Assembly: GCA_934047225.1 (NCBI GenBank)
Contig: OW203991.1
Location: 9,486,001-9,550,000 of the forward strand
Reading direction: 5' to 3'
From: Ypsolopha sequella
Taxonomy: Eukaryota; Arthropoda; Insecta; Lepidoptera; Ypsolophidae
Length of the DNA stretch: 64,000 bases
Program-made: the position numbers and the translations under genes
Notes under the pieces: model-generated
The model's input: only the letters and a program-made list of their open reading frames with translations
What the model was told of the DNA's origin: nothing
Database searches by the model: none
Part shown: positions 21,959 through 33,574 of the stretch, piece by piece
Numbering within the stretch: position 1 is the stretch's first letter
Layout of the letters: each line of letters opens with the position of its first letter

Positions 21959-22220
21959 GGGAAAGCGATTCGTATCCTCTACGAAACGCTCAACTTAAGA
22001 TGGTTCTTCCTGTTTTTGAATTAAAGATATTAAATAAATGTGGTTAATGACATTTCACGAACATAGTTTAGTTTGCTTTTCCGGCATAATATTGTTACTT
22101 TATGCATTACGTTGTAAAGTTATGGGAACACAAACTTAAAACACGCTTTCGTAATTCAAAAATAAGAAGAAACATCTTAAGTTGCTCGTTACGTAGAGGA
22201 TACTAATCGTTCCCCCTTAA
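21955..22220. mobile_element. TTAA-ended foldback MITE sharing TTAA with its neighbour
   Basis: The left arm TTAAGGGAAAGCGATTCGTA then TCCTCTACGAAACGC..CAACTTAAGATGG is mirrored by the right arm ending ATACTAATCGTTCCCCCTTAA. Arms are about 65 bp with roughly 85% agreement by eye. TTAA ends are at 21955 and 22217. Confidence 0.8.
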
Positions 22221-22469
22221 GGGACCTTAAATTTCCATATTACTCTATAATTTTGCTAAAAGAATTATTGTTTGTCTCAAAAACAGTCTTCAGTATTAAT
22301 TGGCCTGTTCTTATTCCCGTCAATATTTACGATTTGAAAACTGTTTAGTTAGAAAAATATATACTAGATTTCCTTGAGTTTCCATACTGTGTTTAGTATA
22401 GACAAATTTTTAACTGTCTACTAAATCTGTTTTAAGAAAGCTATTTCTTATCCTTTATTAAATGACAAA

Positions 22470-22700
22470 ACGTGATGTCTTTCATTTTAACCTTCTGTGA
22501 CGTCATCACCACATATTTCCATAGGTATATTTTATTTTTCTTGAACGCATCCTTAGGTCTTGAGGAGCCGACCATTCAACATAGTATGATGACGTCACTT
22601 CCTGTAAATACGTATAAAATCTGTTTAAAAGAACGAAAAATGTTATTGTTGACATTAGATACCTAGATTGATATATTTATTTCAAAAAGCAGAGAAAAAT
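22470..22700 (+). repeat. Dispersed repeat, partner of 44480-44700
   Basis: It shares in order TGACGTCATCACCACATATT / TTACGTCACACATTTCC, TATTTTATT..CTTG.ACG.ATCCT, ATGATGACGTCACT, GTTTAAAAGAACGAAAAA and CAA.AAGCAGA.AAAAA with 44480-44700. Direct orientation, diverged. Non-coding as far as I can see. Confidence 0.65.
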
Positions 22701-25249
22701 GGCTCATTTGAATAACAAAACACGACTGAATTTAGCTACAAAAATAAAAGACACCTCATATTTAGTGGTACTTATTAAAAAAAAAACATGCAAAAAAAAG
22801 TCTGTCGTAAATCATATGAACACCATAAATACAATAACACATTACTGTTGAAGATTTTAAAATTCTTACCCTCTCTCGTTTATGATGCACGACTTGCTCG
22901 AAATTTATCTGCAGATATATTTCATACTCAAGTCAAGTTTTATTATCACTCAAGGTTCTACGCCCTCTTGCTTCCACATAGTCATATTATTACAATATTT
23001 TGACGGTAGATTTCCCCCCATTATCTTTACGACTAAAGGGACCATCATAAAAGGGGTGAGCAGTGAAAAAGACATCAGTATCAGATTTGGTTTAGGTGTG
23101 AATGATGGGCACAGCTGTGATTATATTTTATGGTTAAAATGATTTATTTGATTGTAAAATACTAAAAACGGAGTGGATTGTGTGGTTGCTTATAAAAGTT
23201 TTCAATTCAACGCGTATGTTTGTTTGCTTATACAAGGTGACTTTTTGATCATCGTCCAAATTCATACTGGTGGCTTGGTAAGTGATCAGTATCATGGATT
23301 GGAAGGTTTTTAGCTAATACTGAAACATTTTTTTGGGCAAAAAATATTGAATTTGAGTAGATTGACTTCATATTTCTATTATAGGTATATTTTATGAAAA
23401 AAAAAAATCAAGTTGATCCCTTAACCACGTTATTCTGCGGAACGTCTAAAAACCAACACAAAAATAGGTTGGAAATATTTTTTTTAGACAAAAGTATATA
23501 TTTTAAGAAATCGCTTATTTTTACGTTGACAGATCATATATTATTTTTTTTTTTAAGGAGAGTCCTTATTTTTTCCAAAGAACCCTCGAAAATCTGGCAT
23601 TGTTCATGTTTTAGGGTCAGGTCCATCCTTAATAAGTCCCAATTAAGTTGATCCCTTAAATTAAGTTATATTATAGAAAAAGAGAAAACGGTTAAACGTT
23701 TCTACCTTTTAAAAATAAAAAGGTTTTAAATCTGAATTCAAATTTACAAATTTTTTGTGACGATAAATAGTAAATTTAAATAAGCAATAAAGACTCTCCA
23801 AGAGTGACCTGATTCGTGCATTGGATATTATGTACATGATTGTAATGTTGACTAAAACTAAAGTGGAACAAAAATATATTCACCAGTCCAGCGATGTGTC
23901 TTGTTTGTCAGCAATAGTAATTCTCACCTGTAACAAAGATAAACAAAATGTTAAATAACAATCCGATCGCATAGTTCCCCGTAGAGTCATTTTTTCGTCG
24001 AGCCTCGGCCATACATTATTGTAATGGCTCGGCCACCGATAAGTCTATGAAGCGGTTAACTGGCCTATACTGTAACATATCAAACCCGGTTCGATCTTCG
24101 AAAAGATAAAGGTGCATCGTTTTGTCGATCGTAGGTACTATCCATCTCTGTCACACAGCTCTTACTTTCTAAAAGAGTAATCTACTCGTACTATCTATAT
24201 AATAATTTGATTAGTGAATGTTTACAGCTGTCAGATACATTTTAACAACAGATTGAGACAAATCTTTAAAAACTGGGGGCAAGCATACTAATGTGCTTCT
24301 TGTGTTTTTTGGATGTTTTTTACCCAAACGATATGACAGCATATTAGTAGAGTTCCACCTACGGTTGTGAGTTGTGGCTGAGAAGTAAGTGATGTACTCT
24401 CTCTCTCTTTAACACCTGAATCGTGACATATTGTAATGACGTTTTTCATTCAAAGGTAGACATGAAATTTTATATAATTTATGAATTTTATTTCATAAAG
24501 CCACCGACAGCCGAATAAATTTATATATACATACCTACTAAAATGATCAATATCAATAAAAAAGCCAGTAACAGTTATCTTCAGTGAAACTTCAAATATG
24601 GAACAACAAAAATTTTAACTAGACTAATAAATGAAACACGGAAAATAAAAAAAACAAAAATAAAATAATTTTACATTCGACATTTTCGACATATTCAATC
24701 TTAAACTGTTGAATACTCATGTAATTAAACAGTCTATAATAAAAAAAAAAACACAAAAGATTATCGTAGCGCTCCCTTACAAAAAAAGTGTAACAATAAA
24801 TTGATTCTCGAAAGCATTCATATCAGTCGAGTATAGGCCGGGTCACACGTTCCTCGTTTATACCTGTCCGGGCCGATTCACAGGGGGTGATAAATTAGAG
24901 CTGCGTATGCCCAAACTGATGTATTTATTCCTGAGAGAATTTTTAGCCACCGTGTGAACTTTGACTTTGGCAAATCGGTGTTTGTTGTTTAACTAACTTT
25001 AATTTGTTGAAGGGTTGTTTTAATTTATCGTGAACGGTTTTAGTAGGCACTAATGAAAAAAGGAAAATAAAAGATTTCTTTTACATATTTCATACATTTA
25101 GTTTGAACAACAATTAAACCAGCGCCTCATACTGCCTCAAGTGAAGTTGGGTTTAATTAAGTGAATATTATCCAAAAACATAAGCTCTAAGACATAAATA
25201 ACGTTACTTAATCAATATTGAGACATTTTTATGAAATTTCTCATGTAAT
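22701..25249. other. Intergenic DNA, mostly unexplained
   Basis: It includes the minus-oriented repeat at 23285-23440 (partner of 17780). Plus frames at 22788-23142 and 23394-23651 are AT-driven with no motif. A (CT)n run occurs at 24395-24410. No gene. Confidence 0.45.
23285..23440 (-). repeat. Dispersed repeat, partner of 17780-17925
   Basis: The reverse complement of CAAGTTGATCCCTTAACCAC then GTT matches AACGTGGTTAAGGGATCGAC at 17784, and similarity continues through ATTGAATTTGAGTAGATTGA. Non-coding. Confidence 0.65.
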
Positions 25250-25699
25250 CCAGACCAGGAAGGCTGCTGGTCCAACAGCGGAAAGCGTTGAAAGCCACAA
25301 CGGCGCAAGAAGGCACGATGTCCTTGGAATGGATCTACTGAGAATGATCGCAATATTATGAGAATATTTGCGCCGTTTGGGTTCGAGACCTGGAGAGTAA
25401 TTCTCAGTCTGTCGAATTAGCCTTCTCGACTTTAAAAATCTATTTTATTTGTCAAACACCACACGGTTTAAAAATTTCGATTCGACTGTTTCTCCGGAAT
25501 AGTCCCCCTGGTTTCGTGGGATCCGAAGGGGCACCAAATTTTCAAAGAAATCTCGCTGCGCCTCATCGACACGTCGAAGGACCCAAAGGCTGGCAATTAC
25601 CTTGGCCGAAGACTAAGTCTGGCAATACAAGGAGGTAATGTCACCAGTGTCTTGGAGACACTCCATAGGGACAGCGATCTGGATCTTTTGTGCCTTTGA
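25250..25699 (+). pseudogene. Retroelement-like coding relic
   Basis: Two open segments read like one decayed protein. At about 25252-25350: TRKAAGPTAESVESHNGARR then HDVLGMDLLRMIAIL and a stop. At 25517-25699: WDPKGHQIFKEISLRLIDTS then KDPKAGNYLGRRLSLAIQGG and SVLETLHRDSDLDLLCL with a TGA at 25697-25699. The second segment is 60 codons without interruption and ends naturally. I associate this wording with repetitive lepidopteran proteins but cannot name the family. G+C is higher than in the flanks, as for the other coding relics. Confidence 0.5.
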
Positions 25700-25949
25700 A
25701 TTTGTTTATAATTTAAATATTTTTATTAGGGCGCGTTAAGCGGTTATGAAAATCTTATAGGTTCACGTCACTGACATGAAAACCAAGTGACATTGCATCT
25801 CTTTGGGGGTAGTTTTTCCATGATTTTTAGCTATGAGTATGACGTGAAACTTGTTTTACTGTAAAGTTTTCACTTCTGTCGGCAGTCCCCATGACTGCCC
25901 TTGCCCATGTTTTTATTTTTGTTAATAATTAAGGGAATCATTGAGTTAG

Positions 25950-25963
25950 CGGCCGCGGCCGCG
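25950..25963. other. G+C-only palindrome GCGGCCGCGGCCGC
   Basis: Fourteen consecutive G+C bases form two overlapping NotI-type sites just upstream of a foldback element. In such AT-rich DNA this is a rare run. No function assigned. Confidence 0.6.
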
Positions 25964-25969
25964 ATAGGT

Positions 25970-26072
25970 ACAGATCGTTCACAGTTATTTTACCTCTAGG
26001 CTGATCGAAAATGTTTCTTAAGTATTGGGCATAGAACTGCTGTCAGAGGTAAAATACCTGTGAACAGTCTGT
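25970..26072. mobile_element. Short foldback MITE, about 100 bp
   Basis: The left arm ACAGATCGTTCACAGTTATT then TTACCTCT mirrors the right arm AGAGGTAAAATACCTGTGAA then CAGTCTGT, with two or three mismatches over 28 bp. There is no other copy in the window. Confidence 0.7.
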
Positions 26073-26187
26073 ATTTGAAAAAAACTATAGCCGTCTTATT
26101 CCTGCTGCGCGGCGCACTTGCAAGCGAGTCGCCCCGCGCGCTTCCCGCAACCTTATTCTGTGAGGCGTCCGTATTCTGGTAATGTAA

Positions 26188-27674
26188 AGAGGTGCGATTG
26201 TGTAAGGTTGGTCATAGATGATAAATCTATACCATTGTCAAGGATCGTGTAGGGCAAATTCGAATTGTGTAAAACTGTCCATAAAATGAAGACCGAAAAG
26301 TAACCGAAGGTTTAAAAATGACCGATGGTTTAAAAAATGCGAAATGAAATTGCGTTTTATTGTGTACTACCTACGTAAAATGAAATTTGATAATTTATTT
26401 ACTTTAAAATTATGTCAAACACAAAAATAATAGATCTTTTTGATTACATTTTTTAAATCCACCACAAAAATTAATTTTTATTATTTAAAACATAGAATTC
26501 AATCGAAAATTATCTCCATGCAACTCGTATAACCAAACGCAACAATTGAAGGAAAACCGAGTTTCAGCTGCTCGACCCCAGGTGGTGGCATAAGTTTACT
26601 ACTACTCAACAGTAACTCAACAGTATATGTAGTTGAAGAGCTTGACACGGGATTACTTTTTTTACTAGATGTGATGTCTGAAAGAGACAGCGCTATATCT
26701 TATCGTATTATTTGTCTTCGTCCGAGTTTTGTAGTTATAATAACGCGTCATAGTTTCGAATCAATTCAAGTGTCAAGTCAACTGCAACTGCAAAATATTT
26801 TTGAATCGGTCGGTGTTTTATTTTATAGTATGTTTCTTTATTATATTAGTATGACGAAATAGCAACCGAACCAAAATACAAAAACCGGCCAAGTGCGAGT
26901 CGGACTCGCGCACGAAGGGTTCCGTACCATTATATATAAAAACAGCGAAAAAACATGTCTGTTGTATGGGAGCCCCCTTAAATATTTATTTTATTCTGTT
27001 TTTTAGTATTTGTTGTTATAGCGGCAACAGAAATACATCATCTGTGAAAATTTCAACTGTCTTACTATCACGGTTCATGAGATACAGCCTGTTGACAGAC
27101 GGACAGACAGACGGACAGCGGAGTCTAAGTAATAGGGTCCCGTTGGTTCTTCTTTGGGTACGGAACCCTAAAAAGTAAGAAAAAATATTTTAATCTGTGG
27201 CCGAACTGCCCTAAACCTTTTCATAATATCTTTCCTACAAAAATATAACCCCAAACTGTGTTCATATAAAAAACAATTCTTATTTCTGTGCCAAAGCCAA
27301 GGGTTTTGACTAAAAAGCTCCACAATTTTAATTAATTGAACATCATTTATTGATTTTAATGGTAGAATAAAAATTGTTTTACCTAATTTTATTCCAAAAT
27401 AATCAAAAACACTTACCGTTAAACGATTGTCATAGACAACAAGTCGCCGCAATCATTTGACATTAGCGATGAACTAAAAAAATCTTAGACAATTCGAATT
27501 ATCTGTCAATCTTAACAAATCATTCACTCATTGTCTAAAATAACAATACAAATCGTAAAGCATCTATGAATACCATAGACAATTCGAATTGGCCGTTTGA
27601 CAAGTGAAATGATTAGTTTTAAGTTATCAAATGAATACGATTTCATGACTATTTTCTTACACAATCGCACCTCT
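26188..27674. mobile_element. Candidate long element with 19-bp inverted ends
   Basis: AGAGGTGCGATTGTGTAAG at 26188 is matched by its exact complement ending at 27674, 1.49 kb apart. Inside each end, an ACAATTCGAATT-type block also recurs in inverted order (26258, 27485, 27577). A GGGTTCCG-family repeat (26878-27174) sits in the middle. Plus-strand 26671-26862 and minus-strand 27168-27452 frames show no transposase motif. The element is inferred from the ends alone. Confidence 0.5.
26878..27174 (+). repeat. GGGTTCCG-family repeat, best-preserved copy
   Basis: It begins ACCGGCCAAGTGCGAGTCGG then ACTCGCGCACGAAGGGTTCC and ends GACAGACGGACAGCGGAGTC ... GGGTACGGAACCCTAAAAA. The outer GGGTTCCGTAC and GTACGGAACCC blocks are inverted repeats. 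About 297 bp, so close to a unit length; other copies are at 9254, 18218, 31815, 48112 and 49160. I recognise it as a very common lepidopteran repeat of uncertain class. Confidence 0.8.
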
Positions 27675-28454
27675 GATTTTCATGTTTAGTTTATGAGTTT
27701 AGCGAAAGAATCATTAATTAGAGTAAAATAATAACACATGTTATATACGTAAATAAATCCAAAATTTGGGTTGATTGGTTGTTTAGTAAGACTAATTGAA
27801 CGGGCAAAGTTAGGCAGATATTTAAATTTATTTGTAGCGTATTTGGATATTTATTTGTAGCTCTTCTGGAAGGATGGGTTTTTTGTGCGAAACGTCCTGA
27901 CAAAATCAATATGTTGTCCTGCTTGCAGTACGTATTTCGTATGAAAATTTGACTTGTCCTTCTGGCAGTACAATGACCTTGACCCTGAACCGCACAACGT
28001 TATCTGGTCCACTCAGTATGACATTTATGTTTTCTTTGTCAGGATGGTCGTTACTGACACTCAATTTTCTTTAAAAGCTAAAAAACAAACAAATTATTCT
28101 AAATAATCATTAAAACCTCTAACGTTTCAATAGTTCTGTTATCAAGCATTGATTTATATTTTACTGAATGAAGATTCAGCAGCTAGATACTTAGGTACTC
28201 CCTCATTACCATTTCTTGATTTAAATTATCTTGTCCTCTCAGTAGGACATATATATTTTCTTTGTCAGAATGGTCATTCATTACTGACACCTAAATTTCT
28301 ATGAAAGATATAATATTTTAATAATATACATATAAAATATTAACTTAACAATTTGTATTTCTTTTACCTAGAATTCATATACTATTTTATCATTGATTTG
28401 TAATTATACATATATTACTTTAAATATAATTAATAAATAAAATAATTTTTTTTA
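27675..28454. other. Intergenic DNA with a local duplication
   Basis: The phrase TTTTCTTTGTCAG.ATGGTC then ACTGACAC occurs at about 28030 and again at 28257, with similar TTGTCCT...CAGTA..ACAT text before each; a third, weaker version lies at 27880-27960. It looks like a decayed direct duplication of about 225 bp. No gene. Confidence 0.45.
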
Positions 28455-28960
28455 GCTTGAAATATATTTCGGCCCTTAGTGGGCCGTCATCAGTCAAGTA
28501 TTAAAAAAGAAAAATATACCATAGTAATAAAAACAGCTAAGAAATAAAAAAAGACAATATTTTTCTTAACTAACCTAACCTGTTTGTATTGGCCCACAAT
28601 TTTTTTATCAAATAATAAAATTATAAAATTTTAATAATTTTGTGGACAAGTACAAGCCCTTCAAGTGCCAACAATCACCACCATAAATTTTTCTCATGCC
28701 ATCCCAATTCTGGTATATGTGTTCCCTGAAAGGGACAGAGAGTTTTCTGTGGTTGGTGGGGTATTCAGGGTATGTGTGGAAGAGCGTGATGGAAGTGATG
28801 AGAGGGTGGTTTAGTTTGTCTGTCAGTTAGTGTTTTCTGTTCAGTCCATGGTTGTAGTGGGCACCAAGTGACCAGATGTAGGACGACTCCCAGGTCCTAA
28901 GGTCAATGTCAGTTGGTATGTTGTTGTTTGTTTGTTGGTATCTTAATGGTAGATTAATGT
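28455..28960 (-). repeat. 3' end of unidentified element X, best coding relic
   Basis: The minus-strand frame 28827-28955 reads NLPLRYQQTNNNIPTDIDLR then TWESSYIWSLGAHYNHGLNR and KH stop. About 370 bp of 3' sequence follows, ending CTTGACTGATGACGGCCCAC then TAAGGGCCGAAATATATTTC. The perfect stem GGCCC/GGGCC lies between CTGATGA and GAAA. The family is unknown to me; the uninterrupted end and natural stop suggest a fairly recent copy. Confidence 0.6.
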
Positions 28961-29809
28961 TGTTTTGTTTGTAATATTTTTGTAGATTTTTTAGTTTTAT
29001 TTGTGATTTGACTGATGATAAACAGTTTCTTATTTTTATGACTTTGTAGTAACGCGTGAAGCTTATTATAGCTTTAAATGATAAATTATGTAAAAACGAA
29101 TTCCAAGGGGTCTTAGAATAAGGATCAACGTATGTTTATGCAGAGCTGCAATTTTCTAAAGCGACAGGATGCAGCGTCTTCGAAATTCTAAAATGTCGAA
29201 TTTCACATTTTGTCCGGGATAATCGCCTTAAGTTTTTCAATATCATTTAAGTTTTGTGTTTACATTTATTGAAATTAAGTAAATTGTAATTTCTATCATT
29301 TTTTTACTGGTTACTGAACTTATAAACTCTAAAAAACACTGCTGTAATAAGTCTGTATAACAGTACTAATCCAAAACAATCTTCATAACTCACTCTGACC
29401 CGTGTTTGCAGTACAGACAGCATTACGTAAATACGTCTTCTAAGTCGATCTAGTGGGTAATGGTCCGAAGGTACCCTCTCTAAGATGGAGCACATTAAGC
29501 ATCTCTTGGCCCATCCTCATTGTACCCTTAAAAGCCCTGACAATGGCCGAGATACAGCCTGGGTTAAGTGATACTGGTATAAATTTGAAGCTAAGTAAAT
29601 TTTGAGGTAGTAAAACGATGGATTTAAAAGATATTTGGGTTCTTTAAGCTGTATAACGGTGTTAAGCTGCAGATTATTTTGAATTATTAAAAGAGGAGTC
29701 TCTGGCTGCATAAAAAAAAACTTTCTTTGTGTTACTAATTTTATTGGACAAATCGCTTGGATTAAATTATGTTAAGGTGTGTTAATTCAAAAATCATTTC
29801 GAGATTTTG
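28961..29809. other. Intergenic DNA, nothing recognised
   Basis: At 29215-29236 the phrase GGGATAATCGCCTTAA resembles a TTAA-family right end (2546). The minus frames at 29304 and 29517 are not convincing. Confidence 0.4.
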
Positions 29810-30110
29810 ATTTAATCAGCCGTATTTTAAAACTTGTTGTCTAAAAAACCTCGTGATGATGCATATTTTTACGAAAAAGCTGCACTTTCATGTGACGTCA
29901 CTTGATAAAAGGCTGTTTAAAATGTGTCCTTTGCTTTCAAGATAAATTGGACTGACCACTTTTTTTATAAGCAAGGTAAAGGTCCACAATTGGTAATTCG
30001 TTATAATGAAAACTATTATCTAAAATGGCATATATTCTCTGAAAAATAAAATGAAAATTTGTCTTTTAGGAATTAAGCTATGGGAATTTGTTTCTGATCT
30101 TGAACAATAA
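29810..30110 (+). repeat. Dispersed repeat, partner of 31315-31745
   Basis: It shares GCCGTATTTTAAAACTTGT, AACCTCGTGATGATG, ATATTTTTACGAAAAAGCTG, TGTGACGTCACTTGA and ATGTGTCCTTTGCTTTCAAG with 31315-31470, and AATTAAGC(C)ATGGGAATT further on. Direct orientation, 1.5 kb apart. Class unknown. Confidence 0.7.
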
Positions 30111-30275
30111 ACACTTGGACTGTTTCACTTTATAATAAAGAGTTCGGGTGTTTAAATTAATTATCAAGTGTTGATAATATTACACAAAGTGCCGACAATC
30201 ACAGTATCAGTCATAAATACCAAAGAGATTGCCTCTCACTTGATACAACCGTAATCTTTTGACCGATTTTGTTAC

Positions 30276-30705
30276 TTAAGGCGCTCTTATCCCAAAATTA
30301 GTAATTTCAAAGTCAAATAGAACTTTCAGATATCGTCTAAAACTTCCAAAAAAAAAATGCAATATAGTTCAAACCTTTGTCTAGGTCTTCCACGCATGTG
30401 TTACACGATCAGATAAACTTTGCTCGATAGAAATAATTCACGAACACAGCATGTAATAAGACCTTTCAAATCATGCCATTTCCATAATTCCACTCTTTTA
30501 TTAACGTAACATATCTGGTAATATTGCTCTTTAAATTTTCTAGGTCGACCACGTAAGTGGGTTTTAATAAACATATCCCTTATTTTTAAACAATTTAAAA
30601 ACCGATAAAAACAACGAAAAAGTACAAAAGTGTGGTTATTTTCTTTACTCCTTACACGTAAAGAAAAAGACAGAGAGTCACTCTTCTGGGATAAGAGCGC
30701 CTTAA
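30276..30705. mobile_element. TTAA-ended MITE (TTAAGGCGCTCTTATCCCA)
   Basis: The left end TTAAGGCGCTCTTATCCCA (30276) and right end TGGGATAAGAGCGCCTTAA (30705) are perfect complements over 19 bp including TTAA. It is 430 bp long. The 108-codon minus-strand frame within it (30401-30727) runs over the right terminus and has no transposase motif, so I do not call it a gene. Confidence 0.85.
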
Positions 30706-30727
30706 TTAAATATTTTATAACATGCAT

Positions 30728-31314
30728 TGGTTTAATGATACATATCTGTATTTTTATATTTTTTAAATTTTTAAATATATTTTTTACGTTCTGCTATTAA
30801 AACAATTCTCAAGGTATCTATTCCTTATAAAACAAATAATGTAGCCGTTTCTAAAACTTTTAATTCTTACTGGAACTAAATTGCTAGCAAAACTGAAATG
30901 CTTCCAAGCTGATGGGGCATATTATGTATGTAATTTAGTACGATTATGTAGCAGCTGCAATGTTTCAATAAAATATGGCAATATAAATACCTATATACCG
31001 AGAAGCACTACTGTTGAAGAATTACTTCTAGACCAAATCAACTTGTAGCAAATAATAATTGTAAGCAAACTCCCCTATTTATGTGTACAGTACTTGAAAC
31101 CGTATTGTCGTGTTCCTACACAATTTCCATACGATGTTTTGTGCCCATTGTGTCCTAGTTATTATGCTTCTTTAGCGGGTGGTGCAAGTTTATAAATGCG
31201 GGTAGTCGAAGTTACAGTGTACGGTTCAGGAAAATTCACTTTAGCTTTTAATATTAATAATATCATTACATATTTGTAATTCGCTTTGATTTAATTATGT
31301 TTAACCATTTCAAG
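30728..31314. other. Intergenic DNA, nothing recognised
   Basis: AT-rich, with no repeat shared with the rest of the window that I could see and no coding signal. Confidence 0.4.
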
Positions 31315-31745
31315 ATTTAGGTTTATTTAAGCCGTATTTTAGAACTTGTGGTCTTAAAAACCTCATGATGATGGATATTTTTACGAAAAAGCTGCAACTT
31401 CCATTTGCCTTCGTGTGACATCACTTGAGTAATAGCTGTTTAGAAATGTGTCCTTTGCTATCAAGATAAGTTTATAATAATTTGCTTCCAACTAATTTGA
31501 CAGCTGGATGACAGATGAGGAGACAGACAGAGACAGACCACATTTTTATAAGCAATCACACATCACAATCAGTGTAATGTCTAAAATTCTCAAGTGACGT
31601 CACATCGGATAATTCTATAAAAAATATAAAATAAATAGTGGTTAATTTATAAACCAAAATAATGAAGATTATGTCCTAAAATAACGTAAACTTTCTGAAA
31701 AAAATTTGAAAAAAAAACTTTTAAAAATTAAGCCATGGGAATTCA
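31315..31745 (+). repeat. Dispersed repeat, partner of 29810-30110
   Basis: Same block order as at 29810, with an extra stretch containing GACAGACAGAGACAGACCAC. The right part (CAAGTGACGTCACATCGGAT) has no counterpart at 29810. Confidence 0.65.
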
Positions 31746-31814
31746 GCAGCCTTTGTACAGCATCAGTCGTTGAAACAATAACGTAAAAAAATCTAAATTT
31801 TCGAATTTTCTTGT

Positions 31815-32019
31815 GTGGGGACCCCTTGGGTTTAATTTGTATTATTTGCCGTGATAGAGGCCATAGTAACACGTATTGTGTGAAAATTTCAATTACCTAC
31901 CATTACGGCTGAAGTTGTAGACCCTTGTGACAGACGGACAGACAGATAGACAGACAGCAACAGCGGAGGCTTAGTAATAGGGTCTCGTTTGGCACCTTTC
32001 GGGTACGGTACCCTAAAAA
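31815..32019 (+). repeat. GGGTTCCG-family repeat, 5'-truncated
   Basis: It begins GTGGGGACCCCTTGGGTTTA and ends GACAGACGGACAGACAGATA ... CGGGTACGGTACCCTAAAAA. It lacks the GTGCGAGTCGG start. Confidence 0.75.
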
Positions 32020-33574
32020 CAGACTTACTGCCTGAGATTTAATCGCATTCCCGACAGCTAAAGAAAGAACCATAAACTTTTAATTGTTATTTAATAAATG
32101 AACGAATAAATAGTTCCATCGCTTATTTTATTCGCGTCCGCTTATCAATTCGACTTAAAACAGTTCTCAAAGTTTTGCAGGGCTCCGTATATTACAATCT
32201 TGAGAGATTTTAGTGGTGTTTTGTTACTATGTTGTAAATACAAATGTACAGGGAATTTCCTTCCTTAGTTAATGCCGTCCTTATTGTTTGGTATTGCGAT
32301 ACATTGTTTTGCGCAATTAGAAGATGTAAAGCAGCGCTATGTAAATTAAGGAAAGCTTCCGATCTTATTTATGAGCATAAAGCTACGTTCATGTTACTAA
32401 TAGAAAGTTTAATTACCCTAGAATAATGTATTTTTTTGAGTCCTTCAAAATATAAAATAGTTATGCAAGGCTGCAAAGCTGTTATTCGGCGAGAGTACAT
32501 GTACTTGTACTGCCAAGCGAAACACATAACTTTAAAAAAAAAAAAATATCTTTTTCTGTGCAATCATGTCGTGTGGCCAGTGCGATTGATCTAAAAATAA
32601 GACTGGTACACTGACATGAAATAAGCACCTACTAATGCATTTCAGTTGGCTGACTAGCAAACCATTTTTTTATTTAAAAGCGCTTTTGCACGCAGATTTC
32701 GAAAGTTCCTGTGATAAACAGAGCCTGTGAGGTGAAAAAGTTATTCCTTATTAAGAAATATTACATATTTTTTCTTTCATTAATTTGTAGGTCTTAGTAG
32801 ATTTCTGACAGCAAAACAGTCACAATAGGAAAAAGTATCATAAACGAAGTAATCACAGATACAGTGTACACAAATAAGAAAAAGATACACAGAATTATAC
32901 AAGTTCAATTACAAAATAAAAATGGATATCAATACTTAATACTTATACACACGCTTTCATTTATTTTAACTTTTAGTATAGGCTTTTTGTTTTGTTTTTA
33001 TTTAGTTTAATTTATTTGATTTCCTATGTATATATTTGTCACCTTTTGTTTGCATGGGATTTTTGACACTGTTACCCTAAGTTTCAAGTTTACTTAGATT
33101 AGGGAACAGGGCTACTCCCTTGGTACAGCTTAGATTATATGTAGAAATAAGTAAAGTTTATAAGTTGTTAAAGATTAAATATAAAAAAAAATATATTAAA
33201 AATATAAATACAATCTATAAAATATTATAAATATACATATTGTGTAATAAACTACATAAACATAAATATGTATAGTATTATAATTTATAAAAGGCAAAAT
33301 TGTGATTTATTAAAGGCGAAATTGCAGTCAGCAAAAAAAATCTTTGTGACGAATATGTGACAGAAGGCTGGAGCTTATTTCTGTCGTCGGCACATCGTAG
33401 AATTGAGCATATCATGATCTGCCGGGGCGTATCATATTTATGTATCACTAGCTCCGCTCCGCTGCGCTCGCGGCTCCCCTATTTACATGTAAACCTTAAC
33501 ACTCGCCTCCTCGCTCCACTCATCCGCACACCCATTTTTGACTTTTTTGTGATTAATTTTCGATTTCATACTTA
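32020..33574. other. Intergenic DNA, mostly unexplained
   Basis: The phrase GATTAGGGAACAGGGCTACT then CCCTTGGTAC near 33100 matches 12480 in reverse, probably a LINE 3' UTR relic. At 33447-33480 there is CTAGCTCCGCTCCGCTGCGC then TCGCGGCTCCCC, a G+C island I associate with lepidopteran repeats. No gene. Confidence 0.4.

Noticed and set aside
10660..28500. Hammerhead ribozyme in the CTGATGA...GAAA motifs
   Set aside because: The core letters fit and some copies offer a partial stem III, but no copy shows a credible stem I or cleavage site, and one copy breaks the invariant A. Kept only as a structural motif.
30401..30727. 108-codon minus-strand protein
   Set aside because: It runs out of a TTAA MITE across its terminus, with no motif and AT-biased composition.
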